Positions 43,264 through 52,066 of a stretch of DNA of 53,418 nt are shown here, piece after piece. A program made the translations under genes and the position numbers. Origin of the DNA: Streptomyces sp. G-G2. Lineage in GTDB: Bacteria; Actinomycetota; Actinomycetes; Streptomycetales; Streptomycetaceae. Numbering within the stretch: the stretch's first letter is position 1; each line of letters opens with the position of its first letter. The DNA lies in NCBI RefSeq assembly GCF_030063135.1, contig NZ_JASISO010000005.1, positions 120,894-174,311 of the forward strand, in the 5' to 3' direction. Below the pieces are notes generated by a model. The model had not been told where the DNA came from and ran no database searches. It was given only the letters and a program-made list of their open reading frames with translations.

Positions 43264-44526
43264 ATGACCGAAACCCCCACACCGGAACGTCCCGCCGCAT
43301 CGGATGACATGGCGAGTGAGTTCGATCTGTCCGACCCGAACTTCATCACCGACCCGGAGGCGGGGGAGCGCTGGCTCGGCGGCCCCCGGCCCGTCTGCCG
43401 CGGGAAGTTCGCCGACGGCAGCGACATCTGGGTCGTCACCGGGCACCACGATGTCAAGACCGTGCTCGGAGAGCCGACCCTGCGCAGCCGCCCGCCGGGC
43501 GACTCCCACCGCGAGAGCATGCTCAGCCGGGGCATCCCCGAGGACATCGTCGACATGTTCGACTCCACCTTGCTGACCATGGACGGCGACGACCACATGC
43601 GGGTCCGCCGCCTCGTCACCCGGGCCCTGTCCGCCCGCCGGATGCTGGCCCTGACCCCGGCCGTCGAACGCGTGGCGGGGCGCCTGCTGGACGACCTCGC
43701 GGGCAAGGACGAGCCCGACCTGATCGCGGACTACGCCCACCCGCTGGCCATCATCGTCATCTGCGAACTCCTCGGCGTCGACGAGGAGTACCGCGAGCAG
43801 TGGCGCGAGTGGAGCGAGACCCTCGCCCAGGCACTGCGCCCGAACCCCGAGCAGTTCGCCCCGGCCGTACGCGGCATGGCCCGGGTCACCAGGCAACTGA
43901 TCGCGGCCCGCCGGGCCGAGCCGCGGGACGACCTGATCTCCGAACTCGTCCAGGCCCACGAGGAGGACAGCGACCGGCTGACCGACGACGAGCTGACCGC
44001 CCTGGCGATGGTCCTCGTACAGGCCGGCCACGACACCGTCCGCAACCTCGTCGCGCTCGGAGCCTTCACCCTGCTCCAGCACCCCGGTCAGCTGGAACTG
44101 CTGAAGAACGACCCCTCCCTCGGCAGCCGGGCCGTCGCCGAACTCGTCCGCCACACCGCGCCGGTGAAGCACACCTTCCGCCGCTTCGCCACCGAGGCCG
44201 TCGAGATCGGCGGGGTGAAGGTGCAGCCCGGCGAGGCCATCCAGGTGGTGCTGGCCGCCGCGAACAGGGACCCCGAGGTCTTCGAGGACCCCGGACGCCT
44301 CGACATCACCCGCGAGCAGAACCCGCACCTGGGATTCGGCCGGGGCGCGCACTACTGCCTGGGCGCCAGCCTCGCCCTGATCGAGGGCGAGGTCGCCCTG
44401 ACCGCGCTGTTCCAGCGGTTCCCCGATCTGTCGCTGGCCGTCGACCCGCGGGAGATCGAGCCGCGGTACCTGCTCTCGATGCAGCGCCTTCCCGTCCGTC
44501 TGTCCCCGCAGGGCGAGGCGCGATGA
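43264..44526 (+). CDS. Cytochrome P450 (elfamycin hydroxylase-like, first)
   Basis: 420 residues from the ATG at 43264 with AAGGAG twelve bases upstream. It has a class I bacterial P450 layout: oxygen-binding I-helix VLVQAGHDTVRNLVAL, K-helix region VAELVRHTAPVKHTFRR and haem loop LGFGRGAHYCLGASLALIEGE with the axial Cys. There is no reductase domain, so ferredoxin partners are supplied elsewhere. It is the first of two tandem P450 genes that overlap by ATGA. In kirromycin KirOI and KirOII introduce hydroxyls on the goldinonic-acid part, and these two may do likewise. Confidence 0.92.
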   Translation: MTETPTPERPAASDDMASEFDLSDPNFITDPEAGERWLGGPRPVCRGKFADGSDIWVVTGHHDVKTVLGEPTLRSRPPGDSHRESMLSRGIPEDIVDMFDSTLLTMDGDDHMRVRRLVTRALSARRMLALTPAVERVAGRLLDDLAGKDEPDLIADYAHPLAIIVICELLGVDEEYREQWREWSETLAQALRPNPEQFAPAVRGMARVTRQLIAARRAEPRDDLISELVQAHEEDSDRLTDDELTALAMVLVQAGHDTVRNLVALGAFTLLQHPGQLELLKNDPSLGSRAVAELVRHTAPVKHTFRRFATEAVEIGGVKVQPGEAIQVVLAAANRDPEVFEDPGRLDITREQNPHLGFGRGAHYCLGASLALIEGEVALTALFQRFPDLSLAVDPREIEPRYLLSMQRLPVRLSPQGEAR

Positions 44527-45728
44527 CCGAGGTGCCGCCCACGGTCCCGGGGCTGCCGATGACCCGGGGCCGGTGCCCCTTCGACCCCGACCCCGAACTG
44601 GGCGCGCTCCGGGCCGACCACCCCGTCACCCGCATGGAGTTCCCGGACGGCCACGTGGGCTGGCTGGTCACCGGCTACCCCCAGGTCCGCGGGCTGCTGG
44701 CCGATCCCCGGATGAGCTCCCGGGGGGAGGCGCTGCGCTCGCCCATCGCGCTGCCCATGGCGGCTGACCGTACCGAGCCGGCCCCGGGCATGTTCACGGC
44801 GATGGACCCGCCGGAGCACACCCGCTACCGGCGGGCGGTGGCAGCCTGGTTCTCGGCGCGCCGCACCCGCACCCTCGAACCCCGGCTGACGGAACTCGCC
44901 GGGTGCCATCTGGACGCCATGGCCGAAGGCAGGGGCGACGGCCCGGTGGACCTGGTGGCGCGGTTCGCGGAGCCCATGGCCGCTTCGGTGATCTGCGAGC
45001 TGCTGGGCGTGCCCTTGTCGGAACGCCCGGCGTTCGACCGGGCCGTCAAGACCCTCTTCACCGTGCACTCCTCGGCCGAGGACGCCGTCGCGGGCTGGCA
45101 CGCCCTCGTCGGCCTGCTGCGCGCACTGGTCGAGGAGAAACGCGCCGAACCGGCGGACGACCTGCTCGCCACCCTCGTCACCGAGGGCCGGCTCACCGAC
45201 GAGGAGCTCGTCACGGTCGGCAGCGTGCTGCTGGCCGCCGGATACGACACCAGCGCGAACATGATCGCCCTCGGCACCTTCGCCCTGCTGGAACACCCCG
45301 AGCAGTTCGCCGCGTTGGCCGCCGACACCTCCCTGGCCGAGCGGGCGGTCGAGGAACTGCTGCGCTACCTGACGGTCGTCCACGCGGGCGGGATCCGCGC
45401 GGTGGGCGAGGACCTCGAGTTCGAGGGACACCGGATGGCGGCCGGTGACGCGGTCTCGCTCTCCTTCGCCGCGGCCAACCGCGATCCGGCCCTCTGCGCC
45501 CGGCCCGACACGCTCGACGTCACCCGCGAGCCCGTACCGCACCTCGCCTTCGGGCACGGGGTCCACCAGTGCGTGGGGCAGCAACTCGCCCGGCTGGAAC
45601 TGCGGATCGCCTTCGAGGCCCTGCTCGGCCGCTTCCCGGGACTGCGCCTCGCCGTCCCGGCCGCGGAGGTCCGTACCCGCGCGGACGCGATCATCTACGG
45701 CGTCCAAGAACTACCGGTGACCTGGTGA
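44523..45728 (+). CDS. Cytochrome P450 (elfamycin hydroxylase-like, second)
   Basis: 401 residues from the ATG at 44523, translationally coupled to the preceding P450. Substrate-recognition and structural markers: [25 protein letters not shown]-helix [29 protein letters not shown] (ExxR) and haem loop [25 protein letters not shown]105/107-like soluble P450. It differs from its neighbour (for example AGYDTS versus AGHDTV), so the two are paralogues rather than a recent duplication. The stop overlaps a GTG just upstream of panD. A role in oxidising the polyketide product is likely; the site is unknown. Confidence 0.92.
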   Translation: MTEVPPTVPGLPMTRGRCPFDPDPELGALRADHPVTRMEFPDGHVGWLVTGYPQVRGLLADPRMSSRGEALRSPIALPMAADRTEPAPGMFTAMDPPEHTRYRRAVAAWFSARRTRTLEPRLTELAGCHLDAMAEGRGDGPVDLVARFAEPMAASVICELLGVPLSERPAFDRAVKTLFTVHSSAEDAVAGWHALVGLLRALVEEKRAEPADDLLATLVTEGRLTDEELVTVGSVLLAAGYDTSANMIALGTFALLEHPEQFAALAADTSLAERAVEELLRYLTVVHAGGIRAVGEDLEFEGHRMAAGDAVSLSFAAANRDPALCARPDTLDVTREPVPHLAFGHGVHQCVGQQLARLELRIAFEALLGRFPGLRLAVPAAEVRTRADAIIYGVQELPVTW

Positions 45729-45739
45729 ACGGAGAGAAC

Positions 45740-46159
45740 GTGCTGTACCGAGAGATGTTCAAGTCCAAGATCCACCGTGCCACGGTGACCCAGGCGGACC
45801 TGCACTACGTCGGCTCCGTCACCATCGACTCCACCCTGATGGCCGCAGCGAACCTGTTGCCCGGGGAGAAGGTCGACATCGTCGACATCGACAACGGGGC
45901 CCGGCTCAGCACCTACGTCATCGAGGGCGAGGCCGACAGCGGGGTCATCGGGATCAACGGCGCCGCGGCCCACCTCATCAACCCCGGCGACCTGGTCATC
46001 ATCATCTCCTACGCCTCCATGAGCGAGGAGCACGCCCGCTCCTACCGCCCGAGCGTGGTGTTCGTCGACGCGGCGAACCGCCTCGTCACGACCGGCACCG
46101 ACCCCGCCGACGTACCCGGCGGATTCGGCCTGGTGCGCGGAGACACCGTCAGCGCCTGA
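45740..46159 (+). CDS. panD: Aspartate 1-decarboxylase
   Basis: PanD makes beta-alanine from aspartate with a pyruvoyl group formed by self-cleavage. I choose the GTG at 45740 ([18 protein letters not shown]) with GGAGAG just before it; the GTG at 45725 or the ATG at 45755 are alternatives. The 139 residues include the cleavage site Gly-Ser in [16 protein letters not shown], and [47 protein letters not shown]. It lies in the biosynthetic operon rather than with pantothenate genes. As with KirD of kirromycin, it probably provides beta-alanine for the NRPS at 35689. Confidence 0.94.
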   Translation: MLYREMFKSKIHRATVTQADLHYVGSVTIDSTLMAAANLLPGEKVDIVDIDNGARLSTYVIEGEADSGVIGINGAAAHLINPGDLVIIISYASMSEEHARSYRPSVVFVDAANRLVTTGTDPADVPGGFGLVRGDTVSA

Positions 46160-46188
46160 CCACCCCATCCTGCTCACCGGAGACCCAC

Positions 46189-47148
46189 ATGAGTGCCACC
46201 CCTGACGTCATGACCGCCTTCACCAGCGGCCTCGCGGACATCAACCTCGACGAGTCCGGCGCCGCCCGCCGCGGCGAGAACGCCTCAGGCATGAAGTCCG
46301 CCAGCGCCACCATCTACGACATGGCCGCGACGCTCTCCGGCCACGGGGCCCTGTGGAACTGGGGCATGCACGACCCCGCCCTCGCCGAGGAGATGCGCGC
46401 CCGCGTGCCCGGCTTCGGCGAGCCCTGGACCGACGGCTTCAGCGAGCAGCTCTACTTCCTCGCCCTGCGCGATCTCCCCATCGGCCTCGACGACTACGCC
46501 GGGCGCCACGTCCTGGAGGTCGGCTGCGGTATGGGAGAGGGCCTCAACCTCCTCTCCCGCATCGCCCCCGGCGCCCGCATGACCGGCCTGGACCTGGCAC
46601 CGAAGGCCATCGCACGGGCCACCGCCACCCTGTCCCGGGGCGACGCGCTCACCTACGTCCACGGCGACGCGGAGGACCTGCCCTTCGAGGACGGCTCCGT
46701 GGACGTGCTCGTCAACATCGAGAGCTCGCACACCTACCCCGACCTCGGCAAGTTCCTCGCCGAGGCCGCGCGCGTGCTGCGCCCCGGCGGCTTCCTCAGC
46801 CACATCGACGTCTACACCCGGCAGCGCACGGAGACCATGCGGCGCACGGCGGAGGAGACCGAGGGCCTGGAATGGACGGCCGACCACGACATCTCGGACC
46901 GGGTCCGCGCGGCCGTCCGACGCCGGATGGCACCGGGCAGCCACTTCCGCACCACCCTGGGCAAGCAGCGCATGAACCCGCTGGTGCGCCAGATCGCGGC
47001 GCACAGCCAGATCCTCATGTTCGGCGGCATGTTCGCCGGCTACCAGCCGCCGCCCGCCATCAAGGCGCTCAACAAGCTGGGCATCGTCCCGTGGATGAGC
47101 GGCCTGCCGATGGAGAGCTACCGCCACCGGATCGCCGTCCGCCGATGA
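46189..47148 (+). CDS. SAM-dependent methyltransferase (class I, small-molecule type)
   Basis: 319 residues from the ATG at 46189 with GGAGAC upstream. SAM motif I is HVLEVGCGMGEGLNLLSRIAPGARMTGLDLAPKAIARA, with the acidic loop YVHGDAEDLPFEDGSVDVLVNIESSHTYPD and the post-motif VLRPGGFLSHIDVYTRQR. The N-terminal 70 residues (FTSGLADINLDESGAARRGE) and C-terminal 90 residues form lid regions, as in C- or O-methyltransferases of natural products (phthiocerol/demethylrifamycin methyltransferase-like). It is a second methyltransferase in the cluster, distinct in family from that at 38831. One of the two could make the terminal methoxy group of elfamycins (the KirM function). Confidence 0.88.
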   Translation: MSATPDVMTAFTSGLADINLDESGAARRGENASGMKSASATIYDMAATLSGHGALWNWGMHDPALAEEMRARVPGFGEPWTDGFSEQLYFLALRDLPIGLDDYAGRHVLEVGCGMGEGLNLLSRIAPGARMTGLDLAPKAIARATATLSRGDALTYVHGDAEDLPFEDGSVDVLVNIESSHTYPDLGKFLAEAARVLRPGGFLSHIDVYTRQRTETMRRTAEETEGLEWTADHDISDRVRAAVRRRMAPGSHFRTTLGKQRMNPLVRQIAAHSQILMFGGMFAGYQPPPAIKALNKLGIVPWMSGLPMESYRHRIAVRR

Positions 47149-47182
47149 CCCGCCGCCCGGGCCGGAACCGAAAGGGGCACGC

Positions 47183-48532
47183 ATGAACCCACGGCTGTTC
47201 GCCGTCGCCGCAAGCACCGGGGACCTGCTCCAGGCCCTGCTGTACGCCCACATCGACAGGATCCGCGGCGGCCGCGCCCTGCCCTCACTCGCCCGGTACT
47301 GTCACGAGGCGGCGACGGGCACGACCGGCGCCCACCGGATCGCCTTCGCCGTCGACTCGTACGACGACCTGCGCACGCAGTTGGAGGAGGCCCGCGCGGG
47401 CGACGTGGGGCGGATCCCGGCGGAGGTCACGGCCCGGCGCCCCGGGCTGGTGTTCGTCTTCGCCGGACAGGGCGCCCAGTGGTACGGGATGGGCCGGGAA
47501 CTGCTCGCGCAGCAGCCGGTGTTCCATGATGCGATGCACCAGTGCGACCGCCTGGTACGCGAGTTCGCCGGCTTCTCCGTCGTCGAACAGGTGCAGCTGT
47601 CGGCCGAGGAGGCCCGGCTGGACGAACTGGACGTCCTCCAGCCGACGATGGTCTCCTTGCAGATCGCCCTGACGGCGCTCTGGCGCAGCTGGGGGATCAC
47701 TCCGGACGCGGTCGTCGGGCACAGCATGGGGGAGATCGCCGCCGCCCACACGGCCGGCGGACTGACCCTGCGCGAGGCCATGATGGTCGCCTGCAGGCGC
47801 AGCGCGCTGCTGCGCCGGATCTCCGGCAAGGGAGCCCTGGCCACGACGGAACTCTCACCCGCCGAGGCGCACGCGGTGGCCGAGGCCAGCGGCGGCGCGA
47901 TCAGCGTGGCGGGGGAGAACAGTCCCCGCTCCACCGTACTGGCGGGGGACTCGCGCTCGCTCGCCGCGCTCGTCGGCGAGCTGGAGGAGCGGGACGTCTA
48001 CTGCCGGGTGATCAAGGGGACGGTCGCATCGCACAGCCACTACGTGGAGGAGCTGCGCGACGACCTCCACGCCGCCCTGCGCACCCTGGAGCCGACCCCC
48101 ACGCACCTGCCGATGTACTCGACCGTGACGGCCGAGCCGGTGCCCGGCGCCGGGCTCGGGTCCGCGTACTGGATGCGCAACCTGCGGGAGCCGGTACGCT
48201 TCGGGGCCGCCGTGGAGCACCTCGCCGCCGCGGGTCATGAGGTGTTCGTCGAGATCAGCGCCCATCCGGTATTGCTGAGTCCGGTACGCCAGACCCTCGA
48301 ACAGGGGGAGCGCCAGGGCTGGTTGCTGCCCTCTGGCACGCGCCGGACCGAGGTCCGCTCGATGCTCGCCTCGCTCGGGACCCTGTACGCCTGCGGGCGG
48401 GAGCCGGACTGGGCCGCGCTGCTCCCGCAGGAACGGGCAGACCCCCTGACCCCGTTCCAGGCCGCCGTACTGGAGGCCGTACGCCGGCCCCGGCCGGTAC
48501 CCGCGACGGCGGGGCGGACCGCGCGGCACTAG
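47183..48532 (+). CDS. Discrete trans-acting acyltransferase, KirCII-like
   Basis: 449 residues from the ATG at 47183 with AAAGGGG upstream. After an N-terminal extension of about 85 residues (AASTGDLLQALLYAHIDRIRGGRALPSLAR), the AT fold shows FVFAGQGAQWYGMGREL, nucleophile Ser in VVGHSMGEIAAAHTAGG and GTVASHSHYVEEL. The VASH tetrad, instead of malonyl HAFH or methylmalonyl YASH, is seen in ethylmalonyl-type ATs. KirCII of kirromycin is a discrete ethylmalonyl-specific AT, and the window also encodes crotonyl-CoA carboxylase/reductase, which makes ethylmalonyl-CoA. The gene ends the plus-strand biosynthetic operon at a palindromic terminator. Confidence 0.92.
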   Translation: MNPRLFAVAASTGDLLQALLYAHIDRIRGGRALPSLARYCHEAATGTTGAHRIAFAVDSYDDLRTQLEEARAGDVGRIPAEVTARRPGLVFVFAGQGAQWYGMGRELLAQQPVFHDAMHQCDRLVREFAGFSVVEQVQLSAEEARLDELDVLQPTMVSLQIALTALWRSWGITPDAVVGHSMGEIAAAHTAGGLTLREAMMVACRRSALLRRISGKGALATTELSPAEAHAVAEASGGAISVAGENSPRSTVLAGDSRSLAALVGELEERDVYCRVIKGTVASHSHYVEELRDDLHAALRTLEPTPTHLPMYSTVTAEPVPGAGLGSAYWMRNLREPVRFGAAVEHLAAAGHEVFVEISAHPVLLSPVRQTLEQGERQGWLLPSGTRRTEVRSMLASLGTLYACGREPDWAALLPQERADPLTPFQAAVLEAVRRPRPVPATAGRTARH

Positions 48533-48538
48533 TGAAGG

Positions 48539-48578
48539 CCGATGGGCCCCGCGTCCGGCCGGACGCGGGGCCCATCGG
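48539..48578. terminator. 40-bp perfect palindromic terminator between convergent operons
   Basis: The sequence 48539-48578 equals its own reverse complement (CCGATGGGCC to GGCCCATCGG). It sits between the plus-strand AT gene and the minus-strand DUF2087 gene and can end both transcripts. Confidence 0.85.
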
Positions 48579-48580
48579 TG

Positions 48581-49135
48581 TCAGGCGGCGTCGGCCGGAG
48601 CGGCGGTGAGGCCGTACAGCCCCGACTCGCGGCGCAGCACCCCGGAATCGACAAGGGCCCGGCGCAGCGACACGGGGTCCAGGACACCGCTCTCGCACCA
48701 CGGCTCCAGACGCTCCGTCACCGTGCGCTCGTCGAAGTCCTCGCCGGGGGCGAAGGTGGCCTCCGCCACGTGCCGCAGCACGGTGCGCCGTGCCTCGTGG
48801 TCGGCCTCCTCGGGCAGACCCACCAGCACCCGGTCGCGAACGAAGCCGCGCAGCCGCGCGTCGGGCTGCTCGGCGGCGGCCTCCGCCTCCCGGCGGCGGG
48901 CGGCGGTCTCCGCCGCCCCTTCCAGGGCTCCTTCGTTGATGGCGAGCCGGCCGCGCCCTTCGGGCACGAGCAGACCGTTCCGGGTCAGCTGCCCGATGGC
49001 CTTGGCCGCCACCGGGGTGTCGAGCCCCGCGGCCGAGAGGATCTCGGAGGAGGTGGACGCGCCGAGCGCGACCGCGGAGAAGACACGGCGCAGCGTCGGG
49101 TCGGACATCACGAGGGTGAATTCGTCAGGTGTCAT
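48581..49135 (-). CDS. DUF2087 domain protein with N-terminal helix-turn-helix
   Basis: 184 residues from the ATG at 49135 (MTPDEFTLVMSDPTLRRVFSAVAL). Residues 1-75 resemble a winged helix (STSSEILSAAGLDTPVAAKAIGQLTRNGLLVPEGRGRLAINE). The C-terminal part (EARRTVLRHVAEATFAPGEDFDERTVTERLEPWC, then VSLRRALVDSGVLRRESGLYGL) matches the DUF2087 pattern found beside ArsR/MarR-like domains, probably DNA-binding. It is the last gene of the TetR-MFS-DUF6204 operon on the minus strand and may help regulate the cluster. No ligand is known. Confidence 0.8.
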   Translation of the reverse strand: MTPDEFTLVMSDPTLRRVFSAVALGASTSSEILSAAGLDTPVAAKAIGQLTRNGLLVPEGRGRLAINEGALEGAAETAARRREAEAAAEQPDARLRGFVRDRVLVGLPEEADHEARRTVLRHVAEATFAPGEDFDERTVTERLEPWCESGVLDPVSLRRALVDSGVLRRESGLYGLTAAPADAA

Positions 49136-49163
49136 CAGAGTGTTCCGCATCCCTGCCGGTGCG

Positions 49164-49193
49164 GGCCGGCCCGGCGCGCGCGCCGGGCCGGCC
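49164..49193. terminator. Perfect 30-bp palindrome
   Basis: GGCCGGCCCGG to CCGGGCCGGCC, self-complementary over 30 bp, between the DUF6204 and DUF2087 genes of the minus-strand operon. It probably attenuates transcription, or stabilises the upstream transcript's end. Confidence 0.7.
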
Positions 49194-49205
49194 GGGACCT
49201 TCGGG

Positions 49206-49541
49206 TCAGCGCCCCTTCCGCTTGATCTTGATGCTGGCCAGGTCGGTGGACACCGACTTGAGTTCGACGCACTCGGCACCGAGCCGGCCGACGGCCGCCT
49301 CGGCGAGCTCCTCGGCCTGCGCGAGGACGAGCTCCTCGGTGTCGTCGTCGCTCGCCGGAATCAGCACGCGGAAGGTGAACCCGTGCAGCCCGCGCTCGTA
49401 GGCCACCGTGCCCTCGGCGGTGAACCGGGCGCTGAGCACGCCGTGGGCGTCCACCTGGGCGAGCAGCGACGCGCGCTGCTCCTCGTCGAGGGGCGCGAAC
49501 TTGCCCCGGGTGAGGACCTGATAGGTCGTACTGCTGATCAT
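49206..49541 (-). CDS. DUF6204 family protein
   Basis: 111 residues from the ATG at 49541 (MISSTTYQVLTRGKFAPLDEEQR) with GGAGACG upstream. The pattern YQVLTRGKFAPLDEEQRASLLAQVDAHGVLSARFTAEGTVAYERGLHGFTFRVLIPASDDDTEELVLAQAEE matches DUF6204, common beside regulators and transporters in Streptomyces. A small alpha/beta protein with no catalytic signature. It is 58 bp downstream of the MFS transporter gene, in the same operon. Function unknown. Confidence 0.85.
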   Translation of the reverse strand: MISSTTYQVLTRGKFAPLDEEQRASLLAQVDAHGVLSARFTAEGTVAYERGLHGFTFRVLIPASDDDTEELVLAQAEELAEAAVGRLGAECVELKSVSTDLASIKIKRKGR

Positions 49542-49599
49542 GATCGGGCGTCTCCAGACGTGGTTCTCGGGTGCGACTGGTCGTCAGCGGAGGTACGCA

Positions 49600-51276
49600 T
49601 CAGGCCGCTTCCTCCCGCCGGACCCGGTGGTGCGGCAGGAGAAGCACGAGGGCGGTGACCGGGACGAGGCCACCGGCCGCCCAGTACAGCGTCTCGCTGT
49701 AGGTGGCCACGAACGTCTTCGCGCGGATCTCGCCGAGCGCGCCATTGATCGTATCCCGGGTGCCGCTGTCGGCGCCCTGGACCAGGGTGGAGCACGTGTC
49801 CGGAACCTTCGTCAGATCGTCCTGGCTGAGCGCCTCGGTCGCGCAGTCCTGGAGTCCCGCGGCCTGCTGGGGCGACACCGACTGCACGGTGGGGGCCACC
49901 CGTTCGGCCTGCGGCCCGGCGTTGCCCACGAGCGCCGCGAAGAAGAGGCTGCCGATGATCGCCACGCCGAGCGCGGCACCGAGCTGGCCGGTGGCGTTGA
50001 TGATGCCGGACGCGGCGCCCGCCTCCTGCGGCTTGACCTCCCTGAGGACCAGCGCCGTCAGCGGGGGCATGAGCAGGCCCATGCCGGAGCCGATCAGGAG
50101 CATGGACGGGATCGCGTGCCAGGAGGTGATCTCCGTACCGAAGTGGTCGGCCGCCCAGGCGTAGGAGAGGATGCCCGCGAACATCAGGACCGCCCCCGCG
50201 AGCAGGCAGTAACGGCCGTAGAGCGGGGAGAGCTTGCGCACGGCGAGACCGCCGACGACCGGTACGCACAGGGAGAACGGGATGGCGGTCAGACCTGTGT
50301 GCAGAGCGGACCAGCCGAGACCGGCCTGGAGGTAGAGGGTCCAGCTGAGGAAGAACCCGGCGGGGATGGCGCTGAAGAGGAGCTGGACGCCGATGCCGGC
50401 GCCGAACGCGCGGACCTTGAACAGGGACAGGGTCACCAGGGGCGAGCCGTCCTTGCGGGTCTTGTAGCGTTCGTAGACCACGAACAGCACGAGGACCGGG
50501 GCGGCGGCGACGAGCGAGACGATGCTCCAGATCGGCCAGTCGAGTTCGCGGCCGAGGGTCAGCGGCACCATGAGCATCAGCAGTCCGAGGACCACCAGCA
50601 GCATGCCGATGATGTCCAGGTGTTTCGCGTGGGGGGAACTCGACTCCCGCATCCACTTCGAGGCGCCGATCAGGGCGACCACACCGACCGGCAGGTTCAC
50701 CACGAAGATGCTGCGCCAGCCGAGGTCCAGCGGGCTCCAGGCGATCAGGGCGCCACCGATGAGGGGGCCGGAGACGATGGCCAGGCCGATCATGCTCGCG
50801 TAGAGGCTGACGACACGGCCGATCTCCTGGGGAGCGAAGGAGACGTGGATGAGAGCGAGTACCTGGGGCACCATGATCGCGGCGGTGAGTCCCTGGAGCG
50901 CGCGGGCGGCGACGAGCAATTCGGTGCTGGGCGCGGCGGCGCACATGGCGGACGCGAGGACGAAGCCGCTGACGCCGATCAGGAACATCCGCTTGCGGCC
51001 GAAGATGTCACCGAGCCGGCCGCCGGTGATCAGCAGGACCGCGAAGCTCAGGGTGTAGCCGGCGGTCATCGCCTGGATGGCGACGGTGGAGGCACCGAGG
51101 TCGCGTTGGATGCTCGGGATCGCCACGGTGATGATGTTGGCGTCGAGCAGGTCCATGAAGGTGGCGACCAGCAGGACGGTCAGCGCGAACCACCGTTTCG
51201 GGTCGAGTTCGGGCGCGTCGGGGGTGGCAGGTGGGACGGCGTTAGCCGACTTTTCTGCCTGCCCTGCCTTGTTCAT
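49600..51276 (-). CDS. MFS drug transporter, DHA2 family (probable product exporter)
   Basis: 558 residues from the ATG at 51276 that overlaps the TetR stop (ATGA). Fourteen membrane helices are expected for the DHA2 (EmrB/QacA) family. Motif D appears as LLDANIITVAIPSIQRDL, motif A as GGRLGDIFGRKRMFLIG, and motif C-like VSGPLIGGALIAWSPLDLGWRSIFVVNLPVG. A large periplasmic loop near the end carries two cysteines (LQDCATEAL, PDTCSTL). Co-transcription with a TetR repressor and location inside the biosynthetic cluster suggest export of, and self-protection from, the product. Other substrates are possible. Confidence 0.93.
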   Translation of the reverse strand: MNKAGQAEKSANAVPPATPDAPELDPKRWFALTVLLVATFMDLLDANIITVAIPSIQRDLGASTVAIQAMTAGYTLSFAVLLITGGRLGDIFGRKRMFLIGVSGFVLASAMCAAAPSTELLVAARALQGLTAAIMVPQVLALIHVSFAPQEIGRVVSLYASMIGLAIVSGPLIGGALIAWSPLDLGWRSIFVVNLPVGVVALIGASKWMRESSSPHAKHLDIIGMLLVVLGLLMLMVPLTLGRELDWPIWSIVSLVAAAPVLVLFVVYERYKTRKDGSPLVTLSLFKVRAFGAGIGVQLLFSAIPAGFFLSWTLYLQAGLGWSALHTGLTAIPFSLCVPVVGGLAVRKLSPLYGRYCLLAGAVLMFAGILSYAWAADHFGTEITSWHAIPSMLLIGSGMGLLMPPLTALVLREVKPQEAGAASGIINATGQLGAALGVAIIGSLFFAALVGNAGPQAERVAPTVQSVSPQQAAGLQDCATEALSQDDLTKVPDTCSTLVQGADSGTRDTINGALGEIRAKTFVATYSETLYWAAGGLVPVTALVLLLPHHRVRREEAA

Positions 51277-52034
51277 GGGGTTTTCTCCAGGTTCTCGGTC
51301 GGGGGTTCGGTGGCGGGTGCGGCGGTGGGTTCGGTGGCGTGTTCGGGGCTGCGGGCGAGAGCGGTCCAGGACTTCATCAGGAGCTCCACCACGTCCACGA
51401 CGGAGTCCATGCCGCCGGCGTCGGGCGAGAGCACGCGCTGGATGGACAGTCCGTCGTCCAGGGCGTGCACGATCAGCGCCAGCAGTTCCACCGGCGCGGG
51501 CGTGGTCACGCCGCGCGCGGCGAAGCCCTGCGCCAGGGCTCGGGCGATGGCGTCCCGGGAGCGGCGCTCGCGGTCCGCCAGTACGGGCAGCAGCTCCGGG
51601 TCGCGCAGTCCGTAGAGCCAGAGTTCGGTGCGCAGGGCGAGCCAGCTCGCGAGGCTCTGGTCGCGTCGGCGGTGCCAGGAGCGGAGGTGGTCGAGCATCT
51701 CCTCGAAGGTGGCCGCCTCACGGGTCATCGCCTGGATCTCTTCCAGCTCGTGCTGGGTCCGCTGTTCGAGCAGGGCGAGGACGAGTTCGTGCTTTCCCTC
51801 GAAGTTTCCGTAGAAGGCACCCCGCGTGTAGCCGGCGGCCTCGACGATCTGTTCCACCGAGGTTCCGCTGACGCCCTGGCCGGCGAAGAGCTCGGCCGCC
51901 GACTGGAAGATGTGCTCGCGGGTGACCTGTCGGCTCTGCTGCCGGGTGAGTCGCTTGGTGATGGTGACCGCCTCCTTGGCGCGCTGCCCAGATACAAAAC
52001 TGTATCCCAATACGGTTCCGTATCTGAAATGCAT
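51273..52034 (-). CDS. TetR family regulator of the exporter operon (start codon unclear)
   Basis: The longest frame begins at an ATG at 52034, but its first codons lie in and beyond two operator-like palindromes, so it is probably not the true start; a TTG at 52010 falls inside one. The best ribosome site (AAGGAGG, 51971-51977) is followed after 8 nt by ATC at 51962 (reading I-TKRLTRQQSRQ), with no ATG, GTG or TTG nearby in frame. The protein has a classical TetR helix-turn-helix (REHIFQSAAELFAGQGVSGTSVEQIVEAAGYTRGAFYGNFEGKHELVLALL) and a C-terminal domain with a Pro/Thr-rich tail. It probably represses itself and the MFS gene it overlaps. Confidence 0.88.
   Translation of the reverse strand: MHFRYGTVLGYSFVSGQRAKEAVTITKRLTRQQSRQVTREHIFQSAAELFAGQGVSGTSVEQIVEAAGYTRGAFYGNFEGKHELVLALLEQRTQHELEEIQAMTREAATFEEMLDHLRSWHRRRDQSLASWLALRTELWLYGLRDPELLPVLADRERRSRDAIARALAQGFAARGVTTPAPVELLALIVHALDDGLSIQRVLSPDAGGMDSVVDVVELLMKSWTALARSPEHATEPTAAPATEPPTENLEKTP
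51991..52023. promoter_or_regulatory. Two candidate TetR operators upstream of the exporter operon
   Basis: GATACA-AAAC-TGTATC (51991-52006) and ATACGG-TT-CCGTAT (52010-52023) are perfect inverted repeats, spaced 3 bp apart, directly before the TetR coding region. This is the expected layout for autorepression. Confidence 0.7.
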
Positions 52035-52066
52035 TCAGGGAGGAGGCCGCGCCGGGGGCGCGCACG

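Noticed and set aside
39526..44352. 1608-codon minus-strand open frame opposite the AT-AT-ER and P450 genes
   Set aside because: It is antisense to genes with clear catalytic motifs, is Gly/Arg/Val low-complexity, and has no domain of its own. It results from high G+C.
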